A stretch of DNA of 64,000 bases from Anabaena sp. WA102 (GTDB taxonomy: Bacteria > Cyanobacteriota > Cyanobacteriia > Cyanobacteriales > Nostocaceae), in contig NZ_CP011456.1 in NCBI RefSeq assembly GCF_001277295.1, positions 4,530,001 to 4,594,000 on the forward strand. The letters are read 5' to 3'. The notes under the pieces were generated by a model that searched no databases, was not told where the DNA came from, and saw nothing but the letters and a program-made list of their open reading frames with translations. A program made the position numbers and the translations under genes. Positions 17,174 to 25,174 of the stretch are shown here, piece after piece. Numbering within the stretch: position 1 is the first letter of the stretch; each line of letters opens with the position of its first letter.

Positions 17174-17299
17174 AGTAGGTGAACACAATAAAACCAAAGT
17201 GTGTAAAGAAAAGTAAAATCGCCCAAAGCTTCTTCACTCTTGCCTCTTGCCTCTTGCCTCTTGCCTTCCCATAACGACAATTTTCAATGCTAACCTACT
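17174..17299. mobile_element. TA-MITE family 1, copy 4, between cas1 and cas2
   Basis: 126 bp in the opposite orientation to copies 2 and 3: left AGTAGGTGAACAC, right CTAACCTACT. TA repeats are at 17172-17173 and 17300-17301, and the second TA gives the A of the cas2 ATG. Without it, the cas1 stop and cas2 start would be only about 10 bp apart. The insertion replaces the normal cas2 translation-initiation region with element sequence. Confidence 0.9.
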
Positions 17300-17300
17300 T

Positions 17301-17582
17301 ATGTTTTTGTATGTGATTGCTTATGATATTCCCTGTAATAAACGGCGCAAAAAAGTAGCTGATTTATTGGAAGGTTATGGACAGCGTGTACAATATTCTG
17401 TGTTTGAATGTCAGTTGAGTACAGAAAAATATCAGGATTTACGTCGTCAGTTGAGAAAAAAACTGAAGTTAGAAGAAGATAATGTCAGGTTTTATCCTTT
17501 GTCTCGACATACTCTATCTCAAGTGGAAACTTGGGGGGTGGGGATATCAGTGATTGAAACGCCTAGTTCGATTATTGTGTAG
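17301..17582 (+). CDS. cas2: CRISPR-associated Cas2
   Basis: A 93-aa Cas2, the structural partner of Cas1 in spacer integration. The start MFLYVIAYDIPCNKRRKKVA carries the conserved Asp (YDI) at the end of strand 1. A ferredoxin-like continuation follows (RVQYSVFECQLS, RFYPLSRHTL). A longer frame from 17247 exists but its first 18 codons lie inside the MITE, so 17301 is chosen. The Shine-Dalgarno region is now MITE sequence. About 200 bp downstream the CRISPR array begins. Confidence 0.93.
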   Translation: MFLYVIAYDIPCNKRRKKVADLLEGYGQRVQYSVFECQLSTEKYQDLRRQLRKKLKLEEDNVRFYPLSRHTLSQVETWGVGISVIETPSSIIV

Positions 17583-17785
17583 TTTTGATGATGGCAAAGT
17601 GTGTTGTCCGAAGGTCAGGGAAAATGGCTGAGATGTTGATTTTTTCGTTGCGAGCTTCGGTTGCTTGCTGGATAAGGGTTTTGTGCATTTTGAAGGGTAG
17701 CTTAGAGGTTATTCTGCCACCTTGTTTCGTGACCTTCGGAAACCGCCCCTGGACTTCTTGCACCGTCTGGGTTTAAAATGGAGGT
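17583..17785 (+). promoter_or_regulatory. probable CRISPR leader
   Basis: A 203-bp stretch lies between the cas2 stop and the first repeat, on the cas1/cas2 side where new spacers are expected. The leader-proximal repeats are the most uniform and the most distant repeat is degenerate, which supports this polarity. Short frames on both strands here are not credible proteins. No promoter elements can be assigned with confidence. Confidence 0.6.
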
Positions 17786-18772
17786 ATTCCTAATTACTGG
17801 GAATATTAATTGAATGGAAACTGCCTGTTGCAAAACTTAAATCTGACATGGTAGTTGACCTTATTCCTAATTACTGGGAATATTAATTGAATGGAAACAA
17901 TACTAAACTTGCGATCGCCCTGGCTTCTTTATCATTCCTAATTACTGGGAATATTAATTGAATGGAAACGAGAAAACAAAGATTTTAATATCCCTCAGAT
18001 AACCATTCCTAATTACTGGGAATATTAATTGAATGGAAACAGGAAATATTTAATCTGAGGAAGGATAGGAGAAGGATTCCTAATTACTGGGAATATTAAT
18101 TGAATGGAAACTACTCTTGCACTATTAATTGGTCATCACTCAGCGATATTCCCACTCGCTGGGGATATTAATTGAATGGAAACAAGTCCGTCCGTTTTTG
18201 GGGATAAAATGTGGTTCCAATTCCCACTCGCTGGGGATATTAATTGAATGGAAACTCAATCAAACTTACTTGCATAATTAAAGCCTCCAGACTATTCCCA
18301 CTCGCTGGGGATGTTAATTGAATGGAAACGCAGAATAAATTGGATGTGCCATAATTGGTTAGACCATTCCCACTCGGTGGGGATGTTAATTGAATGGAAA
18401 CGATGGATCTGCCTTTGGCGATCGCTCTAATTGCCATTCACCATTCCCACTCGCTGGGGATGTTAATTGAATGGAAACATCCAATATCGGATATGATCAT
18501 CAATTCGATTCTGGATTCCCACTCGCTGGGGATGTTAATTGAATGGAAACTTTTCTCGGTCTGTCTAAGAGGTCGAGCGGGCAGATAAACAAATTCCCAC
18601 TCGCTGGGAATATTAATTGAATGGAAACTTCCAAGATTTGTAAGCTTCTAAAACTGTAATTAAATACCCACTCGCTGGGGATATTAATTGAATGGAAACT
18701 CCCAATATCTAATATGATCATCTATTCGAGATTTCATTTCCCACTCGCTGGGGATATTAATTGAATGAAAAC
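17786..18772 (+). CRISPR. CRISPR array, 14 repeats of 36 bp and 13 spacers
   Basis: Repeats start at 17786, 17863, 17934, 18005, 18076, 18148, 18220, 18294, 18366, 18443, 18515, 18593, 18664 and 18737. All end in TTGAATGGAAAC except the last (TTGAATGAAAAC). Spacers are 35-42 bp. Repeats 1-5 share one form (ATTCCTAATTACTGGGAAT at the 5' end). Repeats 6-14 share another (ATTCCCACTCGCTGGGGAT or close variants) that differs at positions 6, 8, 10, 11 and 17. In both forms ATTCC can pair with the GGAAT/GGGAT arm to make a small stem. The degenerate last repeat marks the leader-distal end. Spacers 10 (18479-18514) and 13 (18700-18736) are related to each other. Spacers 2 and 9 contain a GCGATCGC octamer. 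Confidence 0.98.
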
Positions 18773-18815
18773 TGCTTTATTAGCGATCGCTCCCTAATAA
18801 AGCAGTATCTGTTTT
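18773..18815 (+). terminator. hairpin directly after the last CRISPR repeat
   Basis: TGCTTTATTAG (18773-18783) and CTAATAAAGCA (18794-18804) form a perfect 11-bp stem around a 10-base loop that contains a HIP1 octamer. GTATCTGTTTT follows. The position and the short T-run fit a terminator for the array transcript, though the T-run is a little remote. The remaining 270 bp up to cmr2 show no gene; TATGAT at about 19052 could be a -10 element. Confidence 0.6.
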
Positions 18816-19087
18816 AACCTTAAAAAAATGATGCCAACAACAGTTAATACAATACATTTGAACTATTAAGCAGAGTCAACGAAAAACTAGAGTTTAGTAC
18901 CTGCATAAATAAGAACCGATGTCAAAAACAAGAAAATATTTGTAATTAAATTCTTATCGGCAGAAAACCCTTACAAACAGAGCATTCTAGGAATTATCTA
19001 GAGAAATGTTGCAATATTTTATATTTATAGACAAATACTGAATTAAGACTATATGATGCGTATATCAGCTACATAAGGAAATTACTA

Positions 19088-22081
19088 GTGTCAGAAGAAT
19101 ATTGGCGGGCTAAGATTTGGGGGTTACTACATGACCCTGTATTAAAGGCATTACATAACAATAGTGGTCGGGGTAAAAATAGCTTCTATGAACAGTTAGA
19201 AGTGATGAAACCTTGGGTTGAGACAGGTAGAACCCCTGATCAATCAGGTGGTAAAGCATTAGCAAATATATTGTTAGCGGATTATATAGCCTCAGCTAGT
19301 GACAGATCCGCTATAGGTAGCACTACAGCTTCTATTAACTATGCTCCCGGTGATAACCATGACAAAGGGCTACAAATTACTCATTTATTATCAGGTGCAA
19401 AACAAGACTTCAAAATTAAACTACACACAGAACTTATAAAATCTAAACGTAAAGAATATTTAGAAAACAAAGAAAAACAACTACTTGCATTTGTACCCCC
19501 AGAATTACAAGATCCAAGTATTAAAGATAATATTCCCAAAATCAAACAATTATATTGGTGGTTATGGCGTTGTTTACCTCAAGCAACCTGTAATTTATTT
19601 GAAGATTCTTCATTAATGTTAATGCCAGCAGAAACCCGCATTCCTGATGCTTCCATTTGGAGTCATGTGAGTATGACAGCAGCTTTAGCCGGTGGATTTG
19701 CAGGATATGATTTAACATTAGATGAAATTAAAAATTGGCCAAGAGGAAAAGAAGTTTCTCATCCTTATTTAGCAGTATTCAGTTTTAGTCCGGTACAGGA
19801 ACTAATTAAAGCCAGTCGGAAAATGCGCGACTTTTGGGCAGGTTCTTGGTTACTGCATTATCTCTCAGCCAAAGTTTGTTGGGTACTAGCAAATCAGTAT
19901 GGACCGGATGCGTTACTTTATCCCAGTCTTTATCAACAACCATTAATTGACCATTGGTTATTACAAAAATATCCAGAATTTAAGGATTTGATAAAAACAC
20001 CATCACCACAATCATTATTAACCGCAGGCTTTCCTAACGTTATAGTCTTAGTGTTGCCGAAAGATAAGGTTCAAGCTGCCATGCAGACAGCCCAGCAAAC
20101 GCTGTTGGAAGAATGGTTAAAAATTGGGGATTTAGTATTTAATGAATTGCATGATCAGCGGCATTGGATGAAACAGTTAAAATCCAATCATACTACCTGG
20201 AAAAGTTGGTTAAAATCCCAATGGCAATTTTACTGGACAGCATTACCCATTGGTAAACTTGGGGAAGAGTTTAAATGTTCTGCTGATGAAAAGAAACATT
20301 CAGAATTTGAAAAATGGTCAGATTCTCAAAACGAAGCCTATAATATAATAAACAATCAGAATCGGCTTTTTAAAGAGAAAGAGTTAGAATTATTACGAGA
20401 AGCCCATAAACAACGTTGGGAAAGACAAAGCCGAGGTTTTAGTGCTAATATTGGTTCATGGTGGGGTTATATATTCGATGCTACCCGTGCTAGTTTAGCC
20501 TCTGTTAAAAATGCTAGAAACTGGGAAATGCCCACAGCCTTTGGACCACGTTCTACAATTTCTGGTATTGGTCCTGTTGTTAATCCTGGTAAAGACGGAA
20601 AAGACTGGATGACAGAAGGTGAAACTCAGAATTATTGGCAACGACAAGCAGGTTTATTTGATGGTACAGAACAGCTAAATGCTACAGAAGTTCTCAAACG
20701 TGGATTACACAAAATTCTACCTGACTTATTGGGAATAAAGGATTTAGAAATTTCCTATCCAGACTTAACATCTGGTGTGGCTGGGTATTTAAAAGTTAAT
20801 CAAGACAAAACTGAACATAAACGCAATTTTGATAATGCTTGTCGAGAAATAGGATCTAAATTTGATGAAATTACAAGAATACTTCCCGAAATGCGAGATA
20901 AATGGGGTATTCCTTGGATGGATGAGAAAAAGAATCCTCAACAATATCATCCCCGCTTACTTAATGCTGGTTGGATATTAGAATATTTAGACAACAGTGA
21001 GGAACTAAAAGAAGAATACACCAAAGAAATTAATGAAAGCATTAGTAAATATTATCCCAGTAATAACCCATCAAATTGGTATGTATTAGCAGCCGGTGAT
21101 GGTGATGGCATGAGTGAATGGTTAAAGGGAACAAAGATGAAAACATATCGTGATTATATTCCCGATGGTTTTGCAGAAAAAGTAACCCTCACAAAATTCC
21201 CAGACTTCCTAGAACTGACTAAAAGAATGGGACCTAGCACCCACAGCGCATTAAGTCGGGCATTATTAGACTTCTCTAATCAATTAGTTCCTTACCTCAC
21301 TCAAACCCGCTATGCAGGTAAACTAATTTACGGTGGTGGTGATGATGTTTTAGCCTATACGAACCTCTGGGAATGGGATAAATGGTTGTGGGATATCCGC
21401 CAATGTTTTAGAGGTGCTGAAGACCCCCATGAAGAGTTTAGTAATAAGGGTGATTATTGGCAATATTTAAAAGATGATGGTAAAAAAGTTGGTTTAGTTG
21501 ATCGTCCATTATTTACAATGGGTAGCGCAGCCACAATTAGTTTTGGTATCGTAATTGCCCATCATTCAGTACCGTTGGCGATCGCATTGGAAAGCCTCTG
21601 GGAAGCAGAAGACGCAGCCAAAAAACACGAATATTATCATCGTTGCGAATTACCAATTGAAAACTGTGGTCAAAAAGATTGTTTTAACAAAAAAGATGCT
21701 GTACAGGTGCGGGTATTATATGGTAACGGTAATACTTTAAAATCTACCGCTAAATTCGATGTTTTCTATCAGTGGCAACAATTAATCATGTGTGAATCAG
21801 ACAGCGCCATATTTGAACAAGCAGCGAGTCTGTGGAGTCAACATCCAGCGCCGATTTTTGGGGCAATTCTAACTTGGACGCAAGTATTTTGCGATCGCCG
21901 TGACCAATTCCAAAACAACAAACCCGCGAAAACACAGTTTCAAGAAAACCTAGCTAATTTTCTCAAAGCGTTATTCCTGACCACCCAAAGCAAAGAACTA
22001 GACAACGAAATTCAAAGTTGGCTGAAACTTGCGGCATTTGTGAAACGTAACCGTGATATCAAACTAGGAGGTGCTAATTAA
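19088..22081 (+). CDS. cmr2: type III-B Cas10 (Cmr2) with HD and GGDD motifs
   Basis: A 997-aa large subunit of the Cmr complex. The N-terminal HD-type motif is LLHDP (His15, Asp16), the expected ssDNA-cleaving site. Two palm regions follow, the first with GDGDGMS at about 670-676 and the second with YGGGDDVLAY (Gly750-Asp753). The GGDD motif indicates capacity to make cyclic oligoadenylate. A Cys cluster (HRCELPIENCGQKDC, about 855-869) may bind zinc. The start is a GTG preceded by AAGGAA. The stop overlaps the cmr3 ATG by one base. A CARF-HEPN protein at the operon end (26286) is the natural target of the second messenger. Confidence 0.93.
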   Translation: MSEEYWRAKIWGLLHDPVLKALHNNSGRGKNSFYEQLEVMKPWVETGRTPDQSGGKALANILLADYIASASDRSAIGSTTASINYAPGDNHDKGLQITHLLSGAKQDFKIKLHTELIKSKRKEYLENKEKQLLAFVPPELQDPSIKDNIPKIKQLYWWLWRCLPQATCNLFEDSSLMLMPAETRIPDASIWSHVSMTAALAGGFAGYDLTLDEIKNWPRGKEVSHPYLAVFSFSPVQELIKASRKMRDFWAGSWLLHYLSAKVCWVLANQYGPDALLYPSLYQQPLIDHWLLQKYPEFKDLIKTPSPQSLLTAGFPNVIVLVLPKDKVQAAMQTAQQTLLEEWLKIGDLVFNELHDQRHWMKQLKSNHTTWKSWLKSQWQFYWTALPIGKLGEEFKCSADEKKHSEFEKWSDSQNEAYNIINNQNRLFKEKELELLREAHKQRWERQSRGFSANIGSWWGYIFDATRASLASVKNARNWEMPTAFGPRSTISGIGPVVNPGKDGKDWMTEGETQNYWQRQAGLFDGTEQLNATEVLKRGLHKILPDLLGIKDLEISYPDLTSGVAGYLKVNQDKTEHKRNFDNACREIGSKFDEITRILPEMRDKWGIPWMDEKKNPQQYHPRLLNAGWILEYLDNSEELKEEYTKEINESISKYYPSNNPSNWYVLAAGDGDGMSEWLKGTKMKTYRDYIPDGFAEKVTLTKFPDFLELTKRMGPSTHSALSRALLDFSNQLVPYLTQTRYAGKLIYGGGDDVLAYTNLWEWDKWLWDIRQCFRGAEDPHEEFSNKGDYWQYLKDDGKKVGLVDRPLFTMGSAATISFGIVIAHHSVPLAIALESLWEAEDAAKKHEYYHRCELPIENCGQKDCFNKKDAVQVRVLYGNGNTLKSTAKFDVFYQWQQLIMCESDSAIFEQAASLWSQHPAPIFGAILTWTQVFCDRRDQFQNNKPAKTQFQENLANFLKALFLTTQSKELDNEIQSWLKLAAFVKRNRDIKLGGAN

Positions 22082-23205
22082 TGTACTGGTACAAACTCAC
22101 ACCACTAGATATATTGATGTTACGAGATGCCAAACCATTTTCACCACAAGAAAGGGCTTGGGCAGGTAGTGTATTTCCTCCCAATGGTCATACTATTGCT
22201 GGGGCATTACGGGGTTTATTAGGAAAAGAAACATTTAATATAGTTGGTCCGTTCCTCTGCTATGAAAATACAGAAAACACCTTATATCTTCCGCGTCCGT
22301 TGGGGTTTGTGAAATCTACAGCCCTTTTACCTTTGAAATGGGAAACCAAATCTCATATAAATAATGCGTTATGGGATGAAACTCAACCTTGTCCATTAGT
22401 CAAACCTCATAATGCTAAAGATGAAGATGAGGAAGATGAGAAAGATGAGGAGAAAATAAATAGTTTACAGAAATGTGAAGAAAGTTCTGAGGTAAAATTT
22501 AGACAATATTTACCTTATTGTGTTGTTAAGAACTATTTAGAAACAGGAGAAATTAATAAAGACAATTGGAAGGTAGTTGATGGTACTCACGAAGACAAAC
22601 CCTGGACAATAGAAACCCGTTCTCATAATAGTATCGAACCCGGAACTAAACAAGTCAAAGATGCCGATGGGTACTTTGTGGAAAATGCTATTAGACTACA
22701 TCAAAATTGGAGTTTTGCTATAGGAATTAATCACGAAATTACAACACCTGCTACAATCAGATTAGGAGGAGAAGGACACAGAGTAATTGTAGAATCTTGT
22801 CCAGAATTGGGGGAGCAATGGCAAGAATTACAGAAGATTTCCAGTGATAATTTTAATCATCATGATAAATCAATTGCTTATTTAGTTACCCCTGGGGTTT
22901 TTGAAAGACCACATACAGATAAGCACCAACAAAGAATGAATTTATGTCGTCCTTATCCTTGGGAATGGAAAATCAAAGATGGTAATTTTGTGAGTATGTC
23001 CACAGATAGACCAGTCCCAATCAGTTGTAGAATCAGGGATAAAGATGATGAAAGAAGTATTCCTGCACCCCAGGTTTTTGCAGCACCACCGGGGAGTTTA
23101 TACTATTTGAATAAACCTCAAGGATTATTTCAGGATAATACTGGTTCTCGGATCAATAACTGGAGACAACTGGGTTATTCGGAAATGTTGTGGATTAAAT
23201 ATTAA
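22081..23205 (+). CDS. cmr3: type III-B RAMP protein Cmr3
   Basis: A 374-aa Cas5-group RAMP. The N-terminus MYWYKLTPLDILMLRDAKPF is a Cmr3 hallmark, followed by GSVFPPNGHTIAGALRGLLG. The C-terminal part has APQVFAAPPGSLYYL. Cmr3 binds the 5' tag of the crRNA next to Cas10. An acidic low-complexity insert (AKDEDEEDEKDEEK, about residues 113-127) is unusual but in frame. It overlaps cmr2 by one base and is followed by cmr4 after 20 bp that contain GTGAGGAAAA as a likely ribosome-binding site. Confidence 0.9.
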   Translation: MYWYKLTPLDILMLRDAKPFSPQERAWAGSVFPPNGHTIAGALRGLLGKETFNIVGPFLCYENTENTLYLPRPLGFVKSTALLPLKWETKSHINNALWDETQPCPLVKPHNAKDEDEEDEKDEEKINSLQKCEESSEVKFRQYLPYCVVKNYLETGEINKDNWKVVDGTHEDKPWTIETRSHNSIEPGTKQVKDADGYFVENAIRLHQNWSFAIGINHEITTPATIRLGGEGHRVIVESCPELGEQWQELQKISSDNFNHHDKSIAYLVTPGVFERPHTDKHQQRMNLCRPYPWEWKIKDGNFVSMSTDRPVPISCRIRDKDDERSIPAPQVFAAPPGSLYYLNKPQGLFQDNTGSRINNWRQLGYSEMLWIKY

Positions 23206-23225
23206 GAAAAAAGTGAGGAAAATTC

Positions 23226-24002
23226 ATGATTGAATACATCTATTTATATCTATTGTCACCATTACATACAGGCGGCACAACTCAAGAAGGTAACTTGCTA
23301 GGAATTGCCCGTGAATCACATACTAATTTACCTTACATTCCGTCCAGTACAGTTCGTGGTAAAGTTCGGTCAACTGTCACAGACAAAGATACACAATATC
23401 AACTATTTGGCAATGACTTAAAAGATGGCAAATTAGAACAAGGTAATATTTGGATTGGTGATGCTTCCATATTATGGTTGCCAGTACCTTCATTAAGTCA
23501 TAGTGTAGTTTGGGTTAGTTGTCCTCTCTTATTACAACGTTGGCAACGTTTACAGAGTAGTAAATTAACTATACCTTCTGAATATAGCTGTAACTTTGCT
23601 AATGGTTCTGCTGTTTATCTCAAAGATGCAATTATTAAAAGTAATGAATTAAAATCTTGGACAAACTCAGAAGAATTTGTACCCCAATCATCAGCAACAA
23701 CTTCTATAAATCGTTTATTAGTTTTACCAGATAAACATTGTGCTACATTAATTCAAATGAGTTTATGGCGACAAGTAAAAATTAAACTTGATGAACATAA
23801 ATCTGTAGATGGTGGTTTCCGTTATGAAGAAGCAATTCCACCGGATACACTTATGTATTTACCTTGGGGAATTACATCACAAGCTAATGGTACATCACAA
23901 AAATCTTACGATGATTTCAAAAGTTTATTAGCCGCTAATGAAATCTTACAGATTGGTGGACAAGAAAGTTTAGGACGTGGATTTGTCCAACAATGGATGT
24001 AA
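23226..24002 (+). CDS. cmr4: type III-B RAMP protein Cmr4 (Cas7 group)
   Basis: A 258-aa backbone subunit: SPLHTGGTTQEGNLLGIARE at the N-terminus, then HTNLPYIPSSTVRGKVR and a C-terminal glycine loop GGQESLGRGFVQQWM. Cmr4 coats the crRNA and normally cuts target RNA with an Asp in the loop before the RE-HT motif (Asp26 in Pyrococcus). Here that loop reads GNLLGIARESHT and I see no Asp at the corresponding place, so RNA cleavage may be absent or use another residue. The protein appears complete. An IS begins about 8 bp after its stop codon. Confidence 0.88.
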   Translation: MIEYIYLYLLSPLHTGGTTQEGNLLGIARESHTNLPYIPSSTVRGKVRSTVTDKDTQYQLFGNDLKDGKLEQGNIWIGDASILWLPVPSLSHSVVWVSCPLLLQRWQRLQSSKLTIPSEYSCNFANGSAVYLKDAIIKSNELKSWTNSEEFVPQSSATTSINRLLVLPDKHCATLIQMSLWRQVKIKLDEHKSVDGGFRYEEAIPPDTLMYLPWGITSQANGTSQKSYDDFKSLLAANEILQIGGQESLGRGFVQQWM

Positions 24003-24009
24003 ACCAGAA

Positions 24010-25174
24010 GTGTTGAATGTTAGGAAAAGATTAAAAAAAAGTACCATAATTTGATACAATCTAAAAAAATCTAGATAAAGAATTATCAAATTATGCGCTT
24101 AAAGAATTTCCCAGAAGTGGTCAAAACAATATTGAAACCATTGCCCAAAAAAGATTATCCAGTTCTGGACACATTTTCATTTGTATCAGTGTGGTTACAG
24201 TATGTCATGGATAAAAGTATAGTGAGTATGAGAGATTTATTTCAAAGACTAAATAATCAAGGGATAGATTTAAAAATATCAAATTTTTCCAAGGCAAGTA
24301 AAAAGAGAGATACTCAAGTATTTTTGGAGATAATAACTGAATTAAACAATCAACTGAGAAAGAAAAAAGGAAAGGAAGAAACCCAAGCATTATTTCCTAT
24401 AGATTCAACAATTATTACATTAACAAGTAAATTATTATGGAGTCAAGGATATCATCAAGTAAAACTATTTTGTGGGTTAGATAGTTTGACATCAGAAGTT
24501 GGTGGAATGGTGATTCATTTTGGGCAAGGACATGACCATAAATATGGACAAGAAACAGTAGAAGCAATTCCGTCAAAAGGAGTAGGGATAATGGATAGAG
24601 GATTTGCATCCTCCGAAAGAATATCTGAATTAAAACAACAAAAAAATAAAGCTTTTGTCTTAAGAATTAAAAATAATGTCACTTTAGAAATGCTAGAAAA
24701 TGGTAATTGTAAAGTTGGCAAAGATGAAAGAGAAGTGGAAATTAGAGTAGTAGCATTTTGTGATATAGAAACTAAGAGTGAATTTCGTTTAGCAACAAAC
24801 TTATTAAATGAAGGAGAAGAGCAAGTTAGTAATCAAGAGATTATGGAAATTTACATACAAAGATGGCAAATTGAATTGTTATGGAAATTCTTAAAAATGC
24901 ACCTCAAGTTAGACAGACTTATGACAAAGAATGAGAATGGAATTAGAATTCAGATAATGTGCTGTTTAATCGCTTATTTGATATTGCAACTAATAGAAAT
25001 ACCGCAAGAATTTGGCAAAACTTTATTAGATAAACTCCGTTATCTTCAGTCCTATATGTGTCAGGAAATAAGTTATGTTCATTGGTTTAGAAAACTTATT
25101 TGGATAAGATGAAAAATAGCACTTATAGGCTAAGTTTATTTCAATATGTAAAGTTTTATTACGCTATTCAACAT
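24010..25174 (+). mobile_element. IS4-type insertion sequence in the cmr operon
   Basis: About 1.16 kb with a single transposase gene. Near the left end TGTTGAATGTTAGG and near the right end, on the opposite strand, TGTTGAATAGCG give a short inverted repeat (TGTTGAAT), so the exact ends are approximate. No convincing target duplication is seen: the left flank is AACCAGAAG and the right flank TTCTGTGTC. Absence of a duplication, together with missing cmr5 and missing cmr6 5' sequence, points to a deletion next to the IS. Confidence 0.75.
24093..25112 (+). CDS. IS4-family DDE transposase
   Basis: A 339-aa transposase with the three acidic regions: FPIDSTIITLTS, GIMDRGFASSERI and the Glu-containing YIQRWQIELLWKFLKMHLKL (a YREK-like motif). 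The length and motif spacing fit the IS4/DDE_Tnp_1 group. The frame is intact, so the element could still be active. The start ATG follows an A/T-rich leader. It is in the same direction as the cmr genes and may provide read-through transcription into the downstream cmr6-cmr1 remnant. Confidence 0.88.
   Translation: MRLKNFPEVVKTILKPLPKKDYPVLDTFSFVSVWLQYVMDKSIVSMRDLFQRLNNQGIDLKISNFSKASKKRDTQVFLEIITELNNQLRKKKGKEETQALFPIDSTIITLTSKLLWSQGYHQVKLFCGLDSLTSEVGGMVIHFGQGHDHKYGQETVEAIPSKGVGIMDRGFASSERISELKQQKNKAFVLRIKNNVTLEMLENGNCKVGKDEREVEIRVVAFCDIETKSEFRLATNLLNEGEEQVSNQEIMEIYIQRWQIELLWKFLKMHLKLDRLMTKNENGIRIQIMCCLIAYLILQLIEIPQEFGKTLLDKLRYLQSYMCQEISYVHWFRKLIWIR

Noticed and set aside
17247..17300. Upstream extension of cas2
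   Set aside because: These codons are MITE sequence; Cas2 starts with MFLYVIAYDIP.
17585..17776. Small plus-strand protein between cas2 and the array
   Set aside because: It occupies the probable leader, has no family-like features, and an overlapping antisense frame exists too.
18240..18721. Short frames across the CRISPR array on both strands
   Set aside because: They are translations of repeats and spacers.
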